DNA of 64,000 nt from Candidatus Omnitrophota bacterium (GTDB taxonomy: Bacteria; Omnitrophota; Gorgyraeia; Gygaellales; JAQTUX01). Position numbers and translations under genes: made by a program. This document shows positions 1 to 7,649 of the stretch, piece after piece. Positions within the stretch are counted from its first letter, which is position 1. Every line of letters begins with the position of its first letter. The notes below the pieces were generated by a model, which ran no database searches, was not told the origin of the DNA, and saw nothing but the letters and a program-made list of their open reading frames with translations. The stretch is from NCBI GenBank assembly GCA_028707125.1, contig JAQTUX010000001.1:649850-713849 (forward strand), given 5' to 3'.

Positions 1-82
1 AGGTTAAATAATGCAATGCCGGTCAGGCGCAGATATCCAGGCCCAGGATAATTGTGTTAGACGATAAGAATAGGATAAAAGC

Positions 83-982
83 ATGAAGACCTATTTAGAT
101 TGCGTCCCTTGCTTCTTCCGCCAGGCGCTGGAGGGCGCGCGAATCGTTCAGGCATCGCCAAAACAACAAAAGCAGATTATAGACGCATTTGCCAGGAAGA
201 TACCGGAGATTTCGCTTGAAGCCAGCCCTCCCGAAATAGCCGGGTTTGGATACGCCCTTTTAAAAAGAATAAGCCCCAACGGCGATCCTTATAAACAAAT
301 AAAGCAAAGAAGCAATCGTATTGCTTTACGGCTATTAGGTAAATTAAGGAATAAAATTGATCATTCCCGGGACCGAATCTTGGCAGCGTTAGAGCTGGCA
401 ATTGCCGGCAATATTATAGATTTTGGCGTTAAAAATAATTTAAATGTAAAAGCGGAATTGAAGAGGATACTCGCGCAAGAACGTAAGAGCATTCATAGAA
501 AATCCATATTTCATTATTCAGAATTCAGGCGGGCATTAAAAGGGGCGGTAGATATTTTATATCTGGCTGATAATGCCGGAGAGGTTGTCTTCGACCGGGT
601 TTTAATTGAAGAAATGAAAAAAGAGTATCCGGATAAGAATATTTATTACGCTGTTAAGGCAAGGCCTATTATAAATGACGCCTTGCTAGAAGACGCAAAG
701 GCCTGCGGAATTGATAAAGAGGCAAGGGTGATCTCTAACGGTACTGAAGCCCCGGGCACGATACTTTCCTTATGCTCAAAAGAATTTAAGCGGATTTATA
801 AGAGCGCTGATTTAGTAATCAGCAAGGGCCAGGGAAATTTCGAATCTTTATCACAAGAAAAAAGGCCTATTTTTTTCTTGTTTATGGTCAAATGCCCGGT
901 GGTGGCAAAGGAAACCGGCTGTAAAATGGGGAATATAGTATTACTCTATAATTTAAAGAAAAATGGAACCCTTAAAAATTAA
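83..982 (+). CDS. DUF89/ARMT1-family damage-control phosphatase-like protein
   Basis: This 299-residue protein belongs to the DUF89 family, whose members are metal-dependent phosphatases thought to remove damaged or surplus phosphometabolites. Visible family marks are an N-terminal CxxC (Cys7, Cys10), typical of the archaeal/bacterial subgroup, the metal-site stretch DNAGEVVFD (about 163-171), and KGQGNFE (about 248-254). The length is normal for the subgroup. The end overlaps the deformylase start by 20 bases, so the two are probably cotranscribed. The substrate cannot be read from the sequence. Family assignment is firm; activity is inferred from the family. Confidence 0.85.
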   Translation: MKTYLDCVPCFFRQALEGARIVQASPKQQKQIIDAFARKIPEISLEASPPEIAGFGYALLKRISPNGDPYKQIKQRSNRIALRLLGKLRNKIDHSRDRILAALELAIAGNIIDFGVKNNLNVKAELKRILAQERKSIHRKSIFHYSEFRRALKGAVDILYLADNAGEVVFDRVLIEEMKKEYPDKNIYYAVKARPIINDALLEDAKACGIDKEARVISNGTEAPGTILSLCSKEFKRIYKSADLVISKGQGNFESLSQEKRPIFFLFMVKCPVVAKETGCKMGNIVLLYNLKKNGTLKN

Positions 983-1463
983 GAAATACCCCGATAGCGT
1001 TTTACGGAACAAATCTCTGGATGTAAAAGAAATTACCGATAAAGAAACCAGGCTTTTTGAGGAGATGTTCTTTACTATGCGTCATTTTGCCGGTATTGGT
1101 TTAGCGGCCCCGCAAATCGGGATTTTAAAAAGATTGATAGTTGTGGATATAGGTGAAGGCCCGATAAGATTGGCCGACCCGGTAATCTTAAATACAAAAG
1201 GATCGGATAAAATGGAGGAGGGATGCCTGAGTATTCCCGGCATAGGTGTTATTATAGACAGGCCGAATGAAATTATTGTAAGCGGTTTGAATGAGTCAGG
1301 GATGGCAGTTGAATTCAAGGCGCAGGGGCTTTTGGCAAGGGTGCTCCAGCATGAGATAGATCACTTAAGCGGAAGATTAATCATAGATTATTTGGGCCTG
1401 TTAGAAAAGTTCAAATTAAGGCTGCATACAAGAAGGAGGGGCAGGAAATATGCCGATTTATGA
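963..1463 (+). CDS. def: Peptide deformylase
   Basis: Removes the N-formyl group from nascent proteins in the cytoplasm. All three family motifs are present: GIGLAAPQIG (45-54), EEGCLSIPG with metal ligand Cys88, and HEIDH with ligands His130 and His134 and catalytic Glu131. At 166 residues it is of usual length. The ATG lies inside the end of the DUF89 gene, and the 3' end overlaps the FmdB-like gene by 14 bases, indicating translational coupling. No methionyl-tRNA formyltransferase gene is next to it, although purN, a related formyltransferase, occurs elsewhere in the window. Confidence 0.96.
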   Translation: MEPLKIKKYPDSVLRNKSLDVKEITDKETRLFEEMFFTMRHFAGIGLAAPQIGILKRLIVVDIGEGPIRLADPVILNTKGSDKMEEGCLSIPGIGVIIDRPNEIIVSGLNESGMAVEFKAQGLLARVLQHEIDHLSGRLIIDYLGLLEKFKLRLHTRRRGRKYADL

Positions 1464-1698
1464 ATATAAATGCAGGGATTGCGGTAAAGTGAGCGAGTTT
1501 TTGATCGGAGTTACTAATGACGCCGTTGAAATCAGGTGTAGTTTCTGCAACAGCGGTAATTTAGATAAAATATTTTCCTCGAGTTTCGTGTCTAAAGGCG
1601 GCCGCATAATTGGCTCTCAGGGAGGGCAAACCTGCTGCGGCAGGACGGAAAGGTGCGATACGCCGCCTTGTTCAGGAGACGGGGTTTGTAAAAGATGA
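1450..1698 (+). CDS. FmdB-family zinc-ribbon protein
   Basis: An 82-residue protein with the typical FmdB opening MPIYEYKC and two knuckles, Cys8/Cys11 and Cys30/Cys33, expected to hold one zinc ion. The family is named after a putative regulator of formamidase in Methylophilus, but its general role is unknown. The C-terminal third is rich in Cys and Gly, ending with several more cysteines that could form a second metal site. It overlaps the deformylase gene by 14 bases. Confidence 0.85.
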   Translation: MPIYEYKCRDCGKVSEFLIGVTNDAVEIRCSFCNSGNLDKIFSSSFVSKGGRIIGSQGGQTCCGRTERCDTPPCSGDGVCKR

Positions 1699-1753
1699 AA
1701 TCAGCCTGATCGCCATTAGCGATGCAATGATCGGGAAGCGGCAAGGGGGGTGA

Positions 1754-2398
1754 ATGTTGAAACAAATCTCTCAAGAATTAAAAAGACACACTCCTTTTAC
1801 TATCTTTGGAGCAATAACAGGTATTGTAATAATGCTCATTTTCCAAAGATTTCCATCAAAGGCAGCCTACAATATTTTTTACATCTTACATCCTATCCAC
1901 GTGGTTTTAAGCGCGCTTGTTACCTCCGCTATATATAAACTGCATTCTTGTCCTCCCGGCAGGCATATAAAAGGCAAATGTAACCTCTGGATGTTATTTA
2001 TAATTGGTTATATAGGCTCTGTAGGCATTGCCACGATCAGCGATTCCATTATTCCCTACTTAGGAGAAGTATTGCTTAAAATGCCAAAAAGAGAAATACA
2101 TTTAGGTTTTATTGAGAAATGGTGGCTGATTAATCCGCTGGCAATATCAGGCATTATCATCGCGTATTTTAAGCCGACAACCAAGTTCCCTCACGCAGGG
2201 CATGTTTTAATCAGCACCTGGGCATCGCTCTTTCATATCATTATGGCGACAGGCCAAGAATTAAATTTAGTTTCTTATATCGTCGTACTTTTATTTTTGT
2301 TTCTTGCTGTCTGGCTTCCCTGTTGCGTAAGTGATTTTATATTTCCTTTACTTTTTGTTAAGGAAGCAAAGATGACATTTCAAAAGAAAGGGGGATGA
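1754..2398 (+). CDS. Polytopic membrane protein of unknown function
   Basis: I do not recognise this 214-residue protein. It shows about six hydrophobic segments, near residues 15-30, 40-61, 78-97, 124-139, 150-165 and 173-195. Polar residues within or near membranes include His46 and His49, a Cys-rich cytoplasmic or periplasmic loop (Cys66, Cys76) and a CysCys pair at 190-191, so metal binding or transport is possible but unproven. A run of G before the ATG (about 1745-1751) is the likely ribosome binding site. An alternative overlapping frame from 1750 is a shadow. Confidence 0.6.
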   Translation: MLKQISQELKRHTPFTIFGAITGIVIMLIFQRFPSKAAYNIFYILHPIHVVLSALVTSAIYKLHSCPPGRHIKGKCNLWMLFIIGYIGSVGIATISDSIIPYLGEVLLKMPKREIHLGFIEKWWLINPLAISGIIIAYFKPTTKFPHAGHVLISTWASLFHIIMATGQELNLVSYIVVLLFLFLAVWLPCCVSDFIFPLLFVKEAKMTFQKKGG

Positions 2399-2401
2399 GA
2401 A

Positions 2402-2503
2402 ATGGAAATTAATGTAAATGACAAGAATCTTAAACAAGAGGTATTGGAATCAAATACCTCTTTAATTAGAGCGTATTCAGGTGAAGACGATGGCAGATTT
2501 TAA
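2402..2503 (+). pseudogene. Thioredoxin N-terminal remnant (33 codons)
   Basis: A short reading frame starting 3 bases after the preceding gene encodes a 33-residue peptide whose first 20 residues (MEINVNDKNLKQEVLESN and on) match the beta-1/alpha-1 start of thioredoxins. The frame then ends before the expected WCGPC active site. The next 13 residues do not look like thioredoxin and run into the start of the J-domain gene. The best reading is a decayed thioredoxin gene with most of its body deleted. It could also be a leader peptide, but the resemblance to thioredoxin argues otherwise. Confidence 0.45.
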
Positions 2504-2807
2504 GCAGATTGATGAAGCGAGGAAATTATTAGGATTAGGGGAATACGCAAGTTTGGAGGAAATAAAAGACGCTTACCGCGATCTTAGCCTGAAGTATCAT
2601 CCTGATCGATGTAAAGAGGCGGACAAAAAGCGCTGCGAGGAGGCGTTCAAAAAGATAAACCATGCGATGGATATTATCGGCAGCTACTGCGCAAATTACC
2701 GCTATTCTTTTAATGAGAAAGAGGTCAGGAAAAACAGCATGTCGAAAGAGGAATATGAACACCTTAAGAGGTTTTTCGACGGCCTGTTTGGAGATCTGGA
2801 TTTATGA
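2490..2807 (+). CDS. Small J-domain (DnaJ-like) protein
   Basis: About 105 residues long. A canonical J domain covers residues 9-70 with the HPD motif at 37-39, which stimulates Hsp70 ATPase activity. A short acidic tail follows and there is no zinc-finger or substrate-binding domain, so it is a J-domain-only (class III) co-chaperone. I chose ATG 2490, preceded by AGGTGA, rather than GTG 2481. The stop overlaps the next start in an ATGA arrangement. The partner Hsp70 is not in the window. Confidence 0.8.
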   Translation: MADFKQIDEARKLLGLGEYASLEEIKDAYRDLSLKYHPDRCKEADKKRCEEAFKKINHAMDIIGSYCANYRYSFNEKEVRKNSMSKEEYEHLKRFFDGLFGDLDL

Positions 2808-3424
2808 CTCATGTTTTCGATAGATATTATAAGAAATATGATGCCTGGTATGACAGGCATAGATTCGCGTTTTTATCGGAACTGGAGGCCATAAAAAAGG
2901 TGCTGCCGCGAGATGGAAAAGGGCTGGAAATTGGCGTAGGCACAGGCAGGTTTGCCGCTGCTTTAGGCATTACAACGGGGATAGACCCTTCGCGTAATAT
3001 GCTTGAGATCGCTCAGGAGAGAGGCGTGAATGTCCGTTTTGGTTTCGGTGAAGACGTCCCTTTTTTAAACGATACCTTTGATCGCGTGGCGATTATTATT
3101 ACTTTATGTTTTGTAAAAGACCCTCAAAAAGTTCTTAAAGAAGCCAAAAGGGTCTTGAAAAAAAGCGGCAGGATTATTATCGGCATCATAGATAAGGATA
3201 GTTTCTTAGGTAAATTCTATCAGAGAAAGAAAAGTATTTTTTATAAGCGGGCAAGGTTTTTCAGCGTTAAAGAGGCCGCGCGGTTGCTCAAAGAGGCAGG
3301 GTTTATTAATCTCTCTTATTATCAGACATTATTCAGGACTCCGGATAAGGTGGATTCAATTGAGAAACCCAAAAGAGGTTTTGGTAAGGGCGGTTTTGTG
3401 GCGATATCGGGAGAAAAGAGATGA
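2804..3424 (+). CDS. Class I SAM-dependent methyltransferase
   Basis: A 206-residue Rossmann-fold methyltransferase of the Methyltransf_11 (UbiE-like) type. Motif I is GLEIGVGTG (about 45-53). The acidic residue that would hold the ribose lies in GIDPSRNML, and the post-I region ends in a typical RVLKKSGRIIIGI stretch. The substrate is unknown. It is translationally coupled (ATGA) to the J-domain gene. Confidence 0.8.
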   Translation: MTHVFDRYYKKYDAWYDRHRFAFLSELEAIKKVLPRDGKGLEIGVGTGRFAAALGITTGIDPSRNMLEIAQERGVNVRFGFGEDVPFLNDTFDRVAIIITLCFVKDPQKVLKEAKRVLKKSGRIIIGIIDKDSFLGKFYQRKKSIFYKRARFFSVKEAARLLKEAGFINLSYYQTLFRTPDKVDSIEKPKRGFGKGGFVAISGEKR

Positions 3425-3448
3425 GAGGTACTAACAGGTTTAACTCAA

Positions 3449-4159
3449 ATGCAAATAAAAGTTATTTTTGATAAGAATGTTTCAAGCAGTGACATTTGCG
3501 CGGGTTGGGGCCTTTCGTTCTTGATAGACAACAGGGTCCTTTTTGACACCGGGCCCAGGGAAAGCTGTTTTCTCAGTAATATAGAGGCTTTGGGGGTAGA
3601 TATTGATGAGTTAGAGGCAGTAGTAATATCCCATGAACACTGGGACCATGAGGGCGGATTGCCGGCAGTGCTGAAACGTAACAATAGGCTTAAGGTTTAT
3701 GCCTGCCCCGGCTTTAGCAGGGAGTTCAAGCGAAGAGTAAGATCTTACGGAGCAGAATTAGTCGAAGCGGACAAGGTTGTTTCGATATGTAAAGATGTAT
3801 GGAGCACAGGGGAGTTGCCCGGATTATATATCTTTCGCTATCTGCCCGAACAGTCGTTGGTCTTGAAAACGCAAAAGGGCCTGACTATAATGACCGGCTG
3901 CGCGCATCCGGGGATCGTAAAGATCATAGAGTATGTTAAACAAAATATTCCGGGGAATATCCATCTTGTATTGGGTGGTTATCATTTGATGGATAGGCCT
4001 AAAATGGTGATCGCGAGCATAGTGAGGAAGTTCAAGCGGCTGGGTGTTGAAAGGGCAGCGCCCTCTCATTGCTCCGGACAGAATGCCATAATGTTGTTTC
4101 GTAGAGAATACGGCAGTAATTTTTCCGAGGTAAAAGTAGGGGGGATTATAGAGATATAA
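3449..4159 (+). CDS. Metallo-beta-lactamase-fold hydrolase
   Basis: A 236-residue MBL-fold enzyme with the zinc/iron motif SHEHWDH (His62, His64, Asp66, His67), a further ligand region at TGCAHPG and a late His in GGYHLMD. Overall arrangement resembles the group annotated as dihydropterin phosphate synthase-like MBL proteins found in methanogens and anaerobes. The natural substrate cannot be stated. It ends just before a strong promoter, so it closes this operon. Confidence 0.8.
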   Translation: MQIKVIFDKNVSSSDICAGWGLSFLIDNRVLFDTGPRESCFLSNIEALGVDIDELEAVVISHEHWDHEGGLPAVLKRNNRLKVYACPGFSREFKRRVRSYGAELVEADKVVSICKDVWSTGELPGLYIFRYLPEQSLVLKTQKGLTIMTGCAHPGIVKIIEYVKQNIPGNIHLVLGGYHLMDRPKMVIASIVRKFKRLGVERAAPSHCSGQNAIMLFRREYGSNFSEVKVGGIIEI

Positions 4160-4167
4160 CTATAATA

Positions 4168-4196
4168 TTGACATAGCGCGCGCCGCGTGTTTTAAT
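4168..4196 (+). promoter_or_regulatory. Sigma-70-type promoter for the first thi4
   Basis: TTGACA (4168-4173) and TTTAAT (4191-4196) are separated by 17 bases. The same -35/-10 pair with the same spacing recurs before the second thi4 at 5031. Confidence 0.7.
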
Positions 4197-4197
4197 A

Positions 4198-4232
4198 AAT
4201 AAACCTCTATGGCTGCATAGGGGTAGTTTATT
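4198..4232 (+). promoter_or_regulatory. Leader hairpin just upstream of the thi4 ribosome binding site
   Basis: AATAAAC (4198-4204) pairs with GTTTATT (4226-4232), with a further inner pairing of CTATG with CATAG around a short loop. The stem ends immediately before the AAAGGAGG ribosome binding site, so it could affect translation. It is not a TPP aptamer, and I do not recognise it as a known riboswitch. Confidence 0.4.
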
Positions 4233-4243
4233 AAAGGAGGCAT

Positions 4244-5017
4244 ATGAAGTTAGACGACATTAAGATATCGCGGGCGATCATAGAAGCGTATTTTGAGAAA
4301 CTGAAGGCGGCCTTAGAGGTGGATGTGGCAGTTGTGGGGGCCGGGCCCGCGGGCCTGACCTGCGCTTATTATCTGGCCAAGGCCGGAAAGAAGGCGGCTA
4401 TCTTTGAAAGAAAGCTGTCTGTCGGCGGCGGGATGTGGGGCGGCGGCATAATGTTCAATGAGATCGTGGTGCAGAAGGATGCCAGGGCGGTCCTTGATGA
4501 GTTCGGCGTAAGGACGAAGGCCAACAGGGATGGTTATTATCTGGCGGATTCCATTGAGTGCGTTTCTACCTTATGTTCAAAGGCGGTAAAGGCAGGGGCG
4601 AAGATATTTAACCTTATCAGCGCCGAAGACGTAATGGTCAGGCAGAAGCGCGTACGCGGCCTGGTCCTGAATTGGACAGCGGTTGAGATGGCCCATCTTC
4701 ATGTTGACCCGATCACTATGGCGGCTAAATTTGTGGTAGACGCCACGGGCCACGCCGCCGAGGTGGCGCGTATCGTGGAGAGAAAATCCGGCATACGGCT
4801 GAATACGAAGACAGGAAAGATCATGGGCGAACAGTCAATGTGGGCGGATAAGGCGGAAGAAACCATTGTAAAGAATTCAAAAGAGGTCTGCCCGGGCCTC
4901 TATGTGTGCGGTATGTGCGCCAATGCCGTATTCGGAGCGCCCAGAATGGGGCCTATCTTCGGGGGCATGCTTTTGTCGGGCAGGAAGGTCGCCCGGGACC
5001 TGCTGAAAAGATTGTAA
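4244..5017 (+). CDS. thi4: Thi4-type thiazole synthase, His (sulfide-using) form
   Basis: A 257-residue FAD/NAD-type fold enzyme of the Thi4/ribulose-1,5-bisphosphate synthetase family that builds the thiazole of thiamin from NAD and glycine. The dinucleotide motif GAGPAG lies at 32-37, GGGMWGGG at 61-68 and the C-terminal RMGPIFGGM stretch is intact. In the HVDPIT stretch His153 occupies the place where yeast and plant Thi4 carry the sacrificial Cys. His at this site is characteristic of archaeal and anaerobic enzymes that use iron-bound sulfide catalytically. It has its own promoter and leader hairpin and a strong AAAGGAGG site. A second paralogue follows. Confidence 0.9.
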   Translation: MKLDDIKISRAIIEAYFEKLKAALEVDVAVVGAGPAGLTCAYYLAKAGKKAAIFERKLSVGGGMWGGGIMFNEIVVQKDARAVLDEFGVRTKANRDGYYLADSIECVSTLCSKAVKAGAKIFNLISAEDVMVRQKRVRGLVLNWTAVEMAHLHVDPITMAAKFVVDATGHAAEVARIVERKSGIRLNTKTGKIMGEQSMWADKAEETIVKNSKEVCPGLYVCGMCANAVFGAPRMGPIFGGMLLSGRKVARDLLKRL

Positions 5018-5030
5018 CGCGCGTTTTGTA

Positions 5031-5059
5031 TTGACAGAACGCGGTGATCGTGGTTTAAT
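5031..5059 (+). promoter_or_regulatory. Sigma-70-type promoter for riboswitch-controlled thi4
   Basis: TTGACA (5031-5036), 17-base spacer, TTTAAT (5054-5059). It matches the promoter at 4168 in both boxes and in spacing. Transcription would start near 5066, just before the TPP aptamer. Confidence 0.7.
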
Positions 5060-5073
5060 GTGAACGGATTTAA

Positions 5074-5166
5074 AAACGGGGAGGCCGTAATGCGGCCTGA
5101 GAGTTCTGCAGAGTGAGCAGATTACCCGAAGAACCTGATCTGGATAATGCCAGCGTAGGGAAGGAA
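5074..5166 (+). promoter_or_regulatory. TPP riboswitch (THI element)
   Basis: The conserved THI-box parts are all present. They are a GGGG start of stem P1, the CTGAGAG element (5097-5103), the ACCCG/GAACCTGATCTGG stretch (5134-5152), and the highly conserved AATGCCAGCGTAGGGAA (5155-5163 onward). The aptamer is followed within about 12 bases by an intrinsic terminator and then the second thi4, so regulation by premature termination when TPP is abundant is expected. Confidence 0.95.
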
Positions 5167-5177
5167 GAAGAAATGTG

Positions 5178-5207
5178 ACCCTTATGCATCCGGCATAAGG
5201 GTTTTTT
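5178..5207 (+). terminator. Riboswitch expression-platform terminator
   Basis: ACCCTTATGC (5178-5187) pairs perfectly with GCATAAGGGT (5193-5202) and is followed by six T. It lies between the TPP aptamer and the second thi4. Confidence 0.9.
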
Positions 5208-5226
5208 ATTAACAAAGGAGGGCGGG

Positions 5227-6048
5227 ATGTTTGAGAAGGTGACCGAAGCGCAGATCAGCAGGGCCATCGTGGGAGAGTTCAACAAGTGGTTTCAGGATTA
5301 CATCGTTTCGGATGTGGTTATCGTGGGAGCGGGGCCCAGCGGCCTTGTGGCGGCGAGAGGCCTGGCGTCATCCGGGTTTAAGACGCTGATAATTGAAAGC
5401 AACAATTACATAGGAGGGGGGTTCTGGGTCGGAGGATACTTTATGAATACCCTGACATTCAGAAAACCGGCAGATGAGATCTTGGATGAGTTGAAGATAC
5501 CCTATAAAGAAGTTGAAGCAGGGTTATTCATATCTGACGGGCCAAATGCCTGCTCCAAACTGATCTCCGCGGCCTGCGATGCCGGGGCAAAGATCCTTAA
5601 CCTGACCAAATTTGACGACGTGGTTTACAGGAATAAGCGCGTGGAAGGCGTGGTGATCAATTGGGCGGCGGTCGCGGCCCTGCCGCGGCAGATCACCTGC
5701 GTTGACCCTATAGCCCTTGAGTCAAAGCTGGTCATTGACGCCACAGGCCACGATGCCTGGGTAGCAAAGAGTTTGGAGAGAAGGGGGATGCTGAAACTGC
5801 GGGATTTCGGGCCGATGGATGTCGCCACTTCTGAAGATTTAGTGGTAGAGAAAACAGGCCAGATACATCCGGGCCTGATCGTCTGCGGTATGGCAGCAGC
5901 TACTGTTTATGGGCTGCCTCGCATGGGCCCGACCTTCGCGGGCATGCTCTTTTCCGGAAAGAAGGCAGCTCAGGAGGCAGCAAAAATTCTTACCGGCAAA
6001 GAAAATAAAGTGTATTCCAACTCAAGAGAGGAAGCGGCAGTAGCTTAA
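5227..6048 (+). CDS. Thi4-type thiazole synthase paralogue, Cys (suicide-type) form
   Basis: A 273-residue paralogue of the preceding Thi4, with GAGPSG (34-39), GGGFWVGG (63-70) and RMGPTFAGM near the C-terminus. The key difference is Cys158 in TCVDPI, aligned with His153 of the first copy. Yeast and plant Thi4 have the sulfur-donating Cys in the equivalent DP-containing stretch. The sequence therefore predicts a single-turnover, cysteine-dependent enzyme, or a neofunctionalised relative. Its last ~20 residues are a polar extension. A TPP riboswitch controls only this copy. A strong AAAGGAGGG precedes the ATG. Confidence 0.85.
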   Translation: MFEKVTEAQISRAIVGEFNKWFQDYIVSDVVIVGAGPSGLVAARGLASSGFKTLIIESNNYIGGGFWVGGYFMNTLTFRKPADEILDELKIPYKEVEAGLFISDGPNACSKLISAACDAGAKILNLTKFDDVVYRNKRVEGVVINWAAVAALPRQITCVDPIALESKLVIDATGHDAWVAKSLERRGMLKLRDFGPMDVATSEDLVVEKTGQIHPGLIVCGMAAATVYGLPRMGPTFAGMLFSGKKAAQEAAKILTGKENKVYSNSREEAAVA

Positions 6049-6072
6049 GCGCTTATAGTGTCAGGTAAGATG

Positions 6073-6107
6073 GGGCGCATCCTTCAAGGGTGCGCCCTTG
6101 ATTTTTT
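6073..6107 (+). terminator. Intrinsic terminator after the thi4 pair
   Basis: GGGCGCA (6073-6079) pairs with TGCGCCC (6091-6097), with additional CCT/AGG pairs inside, followed by TTGATTTTTT. It closes the thiazole synthase unit. Confidence 0.85.
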
Positions 6108-6117
6108 CAAAAAATAC

Positions 6118-6163
6118 TTGACAGAGCCCTTTTCTTATGTATACTTATATTATCAACTAAGTA
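6118..6163 (+). promoter_or_regulatory. Promoter with overlapping candidate Rrf2 operator
   Basis: TTGACA (6118-6123) and TATACT (6140-6145) are 16 bases apart. An inverted repeat TACTTA (6142-6147) / TAAGTA (6158-6163) overlaps the -10 and start site, a usual place for autorepression by the Rrf2 protein encoded next. The promoter is clear; the operator role is inferred. Confidence 0.6.
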
Positions 6164-6186
6164 GTGTATTGAAGGAGTGATTTATT

Positions 6187-6618
6187 ATGAGGTTGTCTGC
6201 TAAAGCTGATTACGCCTGCAGGGCGGTGGTAGAGCTGGCGCTGCGTTATAACGGGGATGCGCCTGTCCGGTTAAGCGTAATTTCACAGAGCCAGAGGATC
6301 CCCAGGAATTTTCTCACGCAGCTGCTCATACGCCTGAAAAATGCCGGTATCGTGAACAGCGCGAGAGGCATATCAGGAGGGTATTCTTTGGCAAGGCATC
6401 CATCCCTGATAACCCTTTTGGATGTCCTTAAGGCAATTGACAGCAGCATAGTTGATCGCCCTAAGCCGGGGAAGCCGTCGGCGAGGATCGACTCGCGCAA
6501 GATCATCTCGGATATAATGGATGAGATAAGCGCCGGAGCGGTAAAGCGCTTACAGGGGATAACGCTTGAGGCCGTGGCCGCTAAACTTAAGAACGAGCAG
6601 CCGACCTACTATATTTAA
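6187..6618 (+). CDS. Rrf2-family transcriptional regulator (CymR-like)
   Basis: A 143-residue winged-helix regulator with the typical start MRLSAKADYACRAV and the wing stretch ARGISGGYSLAR. It lacks the three-Cys iron-sulfur site of IscR; the only Cys is at residue 11. It thus resembles Rrf2 proteins such as CymR that sense sulfur status through a partner. It heads the sulfate-assimilation and siroheme gene run, so repression of that pathway when reduced sulfur is plentiful is the natural guess. Confidence 0.85.
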   Translation: MRLSAKADYACRAVVELALRYNGDAPVRLSVISQSQRIPRNFLTQLLIRLKNAGIVNSARGISGGYSLARHPSLITLLDVLKAIDSSIVDRPKPGKPSARIDSRKIISDIMDEISAGAVKRLQGITLEAVAAKLKNEQPTYYI

Positions 6619-6629
6619 GGTAAGTGAGA

Positions 6630-6647
6630 GTCAGCCATTAAGCTGAC
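6630..6647 (+). other. Small hairpin between rrf2 and DUF2061 genes
   Basis: GTCAGC (6630-6635) and GCTGAC (6642-6647) form a 6-bp stem with a 6-base loop, followed by a weak T-containing stretch. It may be a weak attenuator or an RNA-processing site. The rest of this 86-base gap shows nothing further I can name. Confidence 0.3.
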
Positions 6648-6704
6648 ATTATTTTGTCATATAAACATTACTAACTTGATTATGATTATAAGGTAAATGA
6701 CGGC

Positions 6705-6926
6705 ATGGAAGATCATAAGCGTAGTATCGCTAAAGCAGTAAGTTGGCGGTTATTGGGGTTTTGTTTTACCGCTCTTATCGTCTATATCGTAAGCAGGGAC
6801 ATGAAAAAGACCCTTATAATCGCCGGCAGCGCAGACGCGGTCAAGATAATCTTATATTATTTTCATGAGAGGTTATGGAACAAGGTTAACTTTGGCAGGC
6901 AAAAGCCGCCGGAATATCAGATCTAA
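6705..6926 (+). CDS. DUF2061 membrane protein
   Basis: A 73-residue protein with the DUF2061 layout: a basic start KRSIAKAVSWRLLG, two short hydrophobic segments (about 16-30 and 36-50) and the ending YYFHERLWNKVNFG. Members are frequently encoded beside sulfate-activation or reduction genes, as here next to an APS/PAPS reductase. Its biochemical role is unknown. Confidence 0.85.
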   Translation: MEDHKRSIAKAVSWRLLGFCFTALIVYIVSRDMKKTLIIAGSADAVKIILYYFHERLWNKVNFGRQKPPEYQI

Positions 6927-6940
6927 ACAAAGGAGGAGAA

Positions 6941-7648
6941 ATGAGCCTGTTGCGAAACAAGGATGACTTAAGGTCATTGGTCGAAACACTTAATTTCAAG
7001 GAAAAGGTTGAAAGATCCAAACAGCTTATAAGGGAGGCATACGAGGTATACGGTGATTCGTTAGTCGTGGCCAACAGTTTAGGCAAGGATTCTGTCGCTG
7101 TATGGGATCTGGCCAAGAAGGTCAACCCCAAAATACGCGGTTTTATCGTTACTACCAGATTTAAGCCGCCTGAGACAATAAAGTTTATGAATGAAGTAGC
7201 CGCTGATTATCCCGAGCTTAAGATCTATAAGAGCGACGCGAAAATAGAGAACGGGCTTTACGGGAAGAATCCTGATCTGTGCTGTGATATCCTGAAGGTC
7301 GAGCCGGTGAAGCGCGCCGTAGAAGAGATGGGCGTAAAATGCTGGGTAACCGGCCTGCGCTGCACCGAAGGCAGGACGCGCACGGATTTTAAAGAGATAG
7401 AAGAAAGGGATGAGGGGCTGATCAAGCTCAACCCGATCCTGATCTGGAAGGAAAGGGAGGTGTGGCAATATCTGGCATTATACGGCGTTAAGGTCAATCC
7501 TTTATATGCTGAAGGATACAGGTCATTAGGCTGCGCCCCCTGCACCAGGATAACGAATGAAGACAATGAACGAGCGGGCCGCTGGATAGGCACTAGCAAA
7601 TGCGGAGGAGAATGCGGTATCCACACAAGGCCGTTGAAATCCAAATAA
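6941..7648 (+). CDS. cysH: Assimilatory APS/PAPS reductase, [4Fe-4S] type
   Basis: A 235-residue reductase that releases sulfite from adenylyl sulfate (or PAPS). The PP-loop is NSLGKDS (45-51). The [4Fe-4S] signature is CysCys at 114-115 and Cys198/Cys201, which marks the APS-reductase-like branch rather than cluster-free PAPS reductases. The redox Cys lies in ECGIH (Cys225). A strong AAAGGAGGAG ribosome site precedes the ATG. Sulfite would pass to the small siroheme sulfite reductase at 12477. No ATP sulfurylase gene is in the window. Confidence 0.9.
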   Translation: MSLLRNKDDLRSLVETLNFKEKVERSKQLIREAYEVYGDSLVVANSLGKDSVAVWDLAKKVNPKIRGFIVTTRFKPPETIKFMNEVAADYPELKIYKSDAKIENGLYGKNPDLCCDILKVEPVKRAVEEMGVKCWVTGLRCTEGRTRTDFKEIEERDEGLIKLNPILIWKEREVWQYLALYGVKVNPLYAEGYRSLGCAPCTRITNEDNERAGRWIGTSKCGGECGIHTRPLKSK

Positions 7649-7649
7649 T

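Noticed and set aside
1-51. Possible C-terminal end of an upstream gene (frame 1 is open to a TAA at 49-51).
   Set aside because: Only 16 codons are visible and the peptide is not recognisable, so no feature is claimed.
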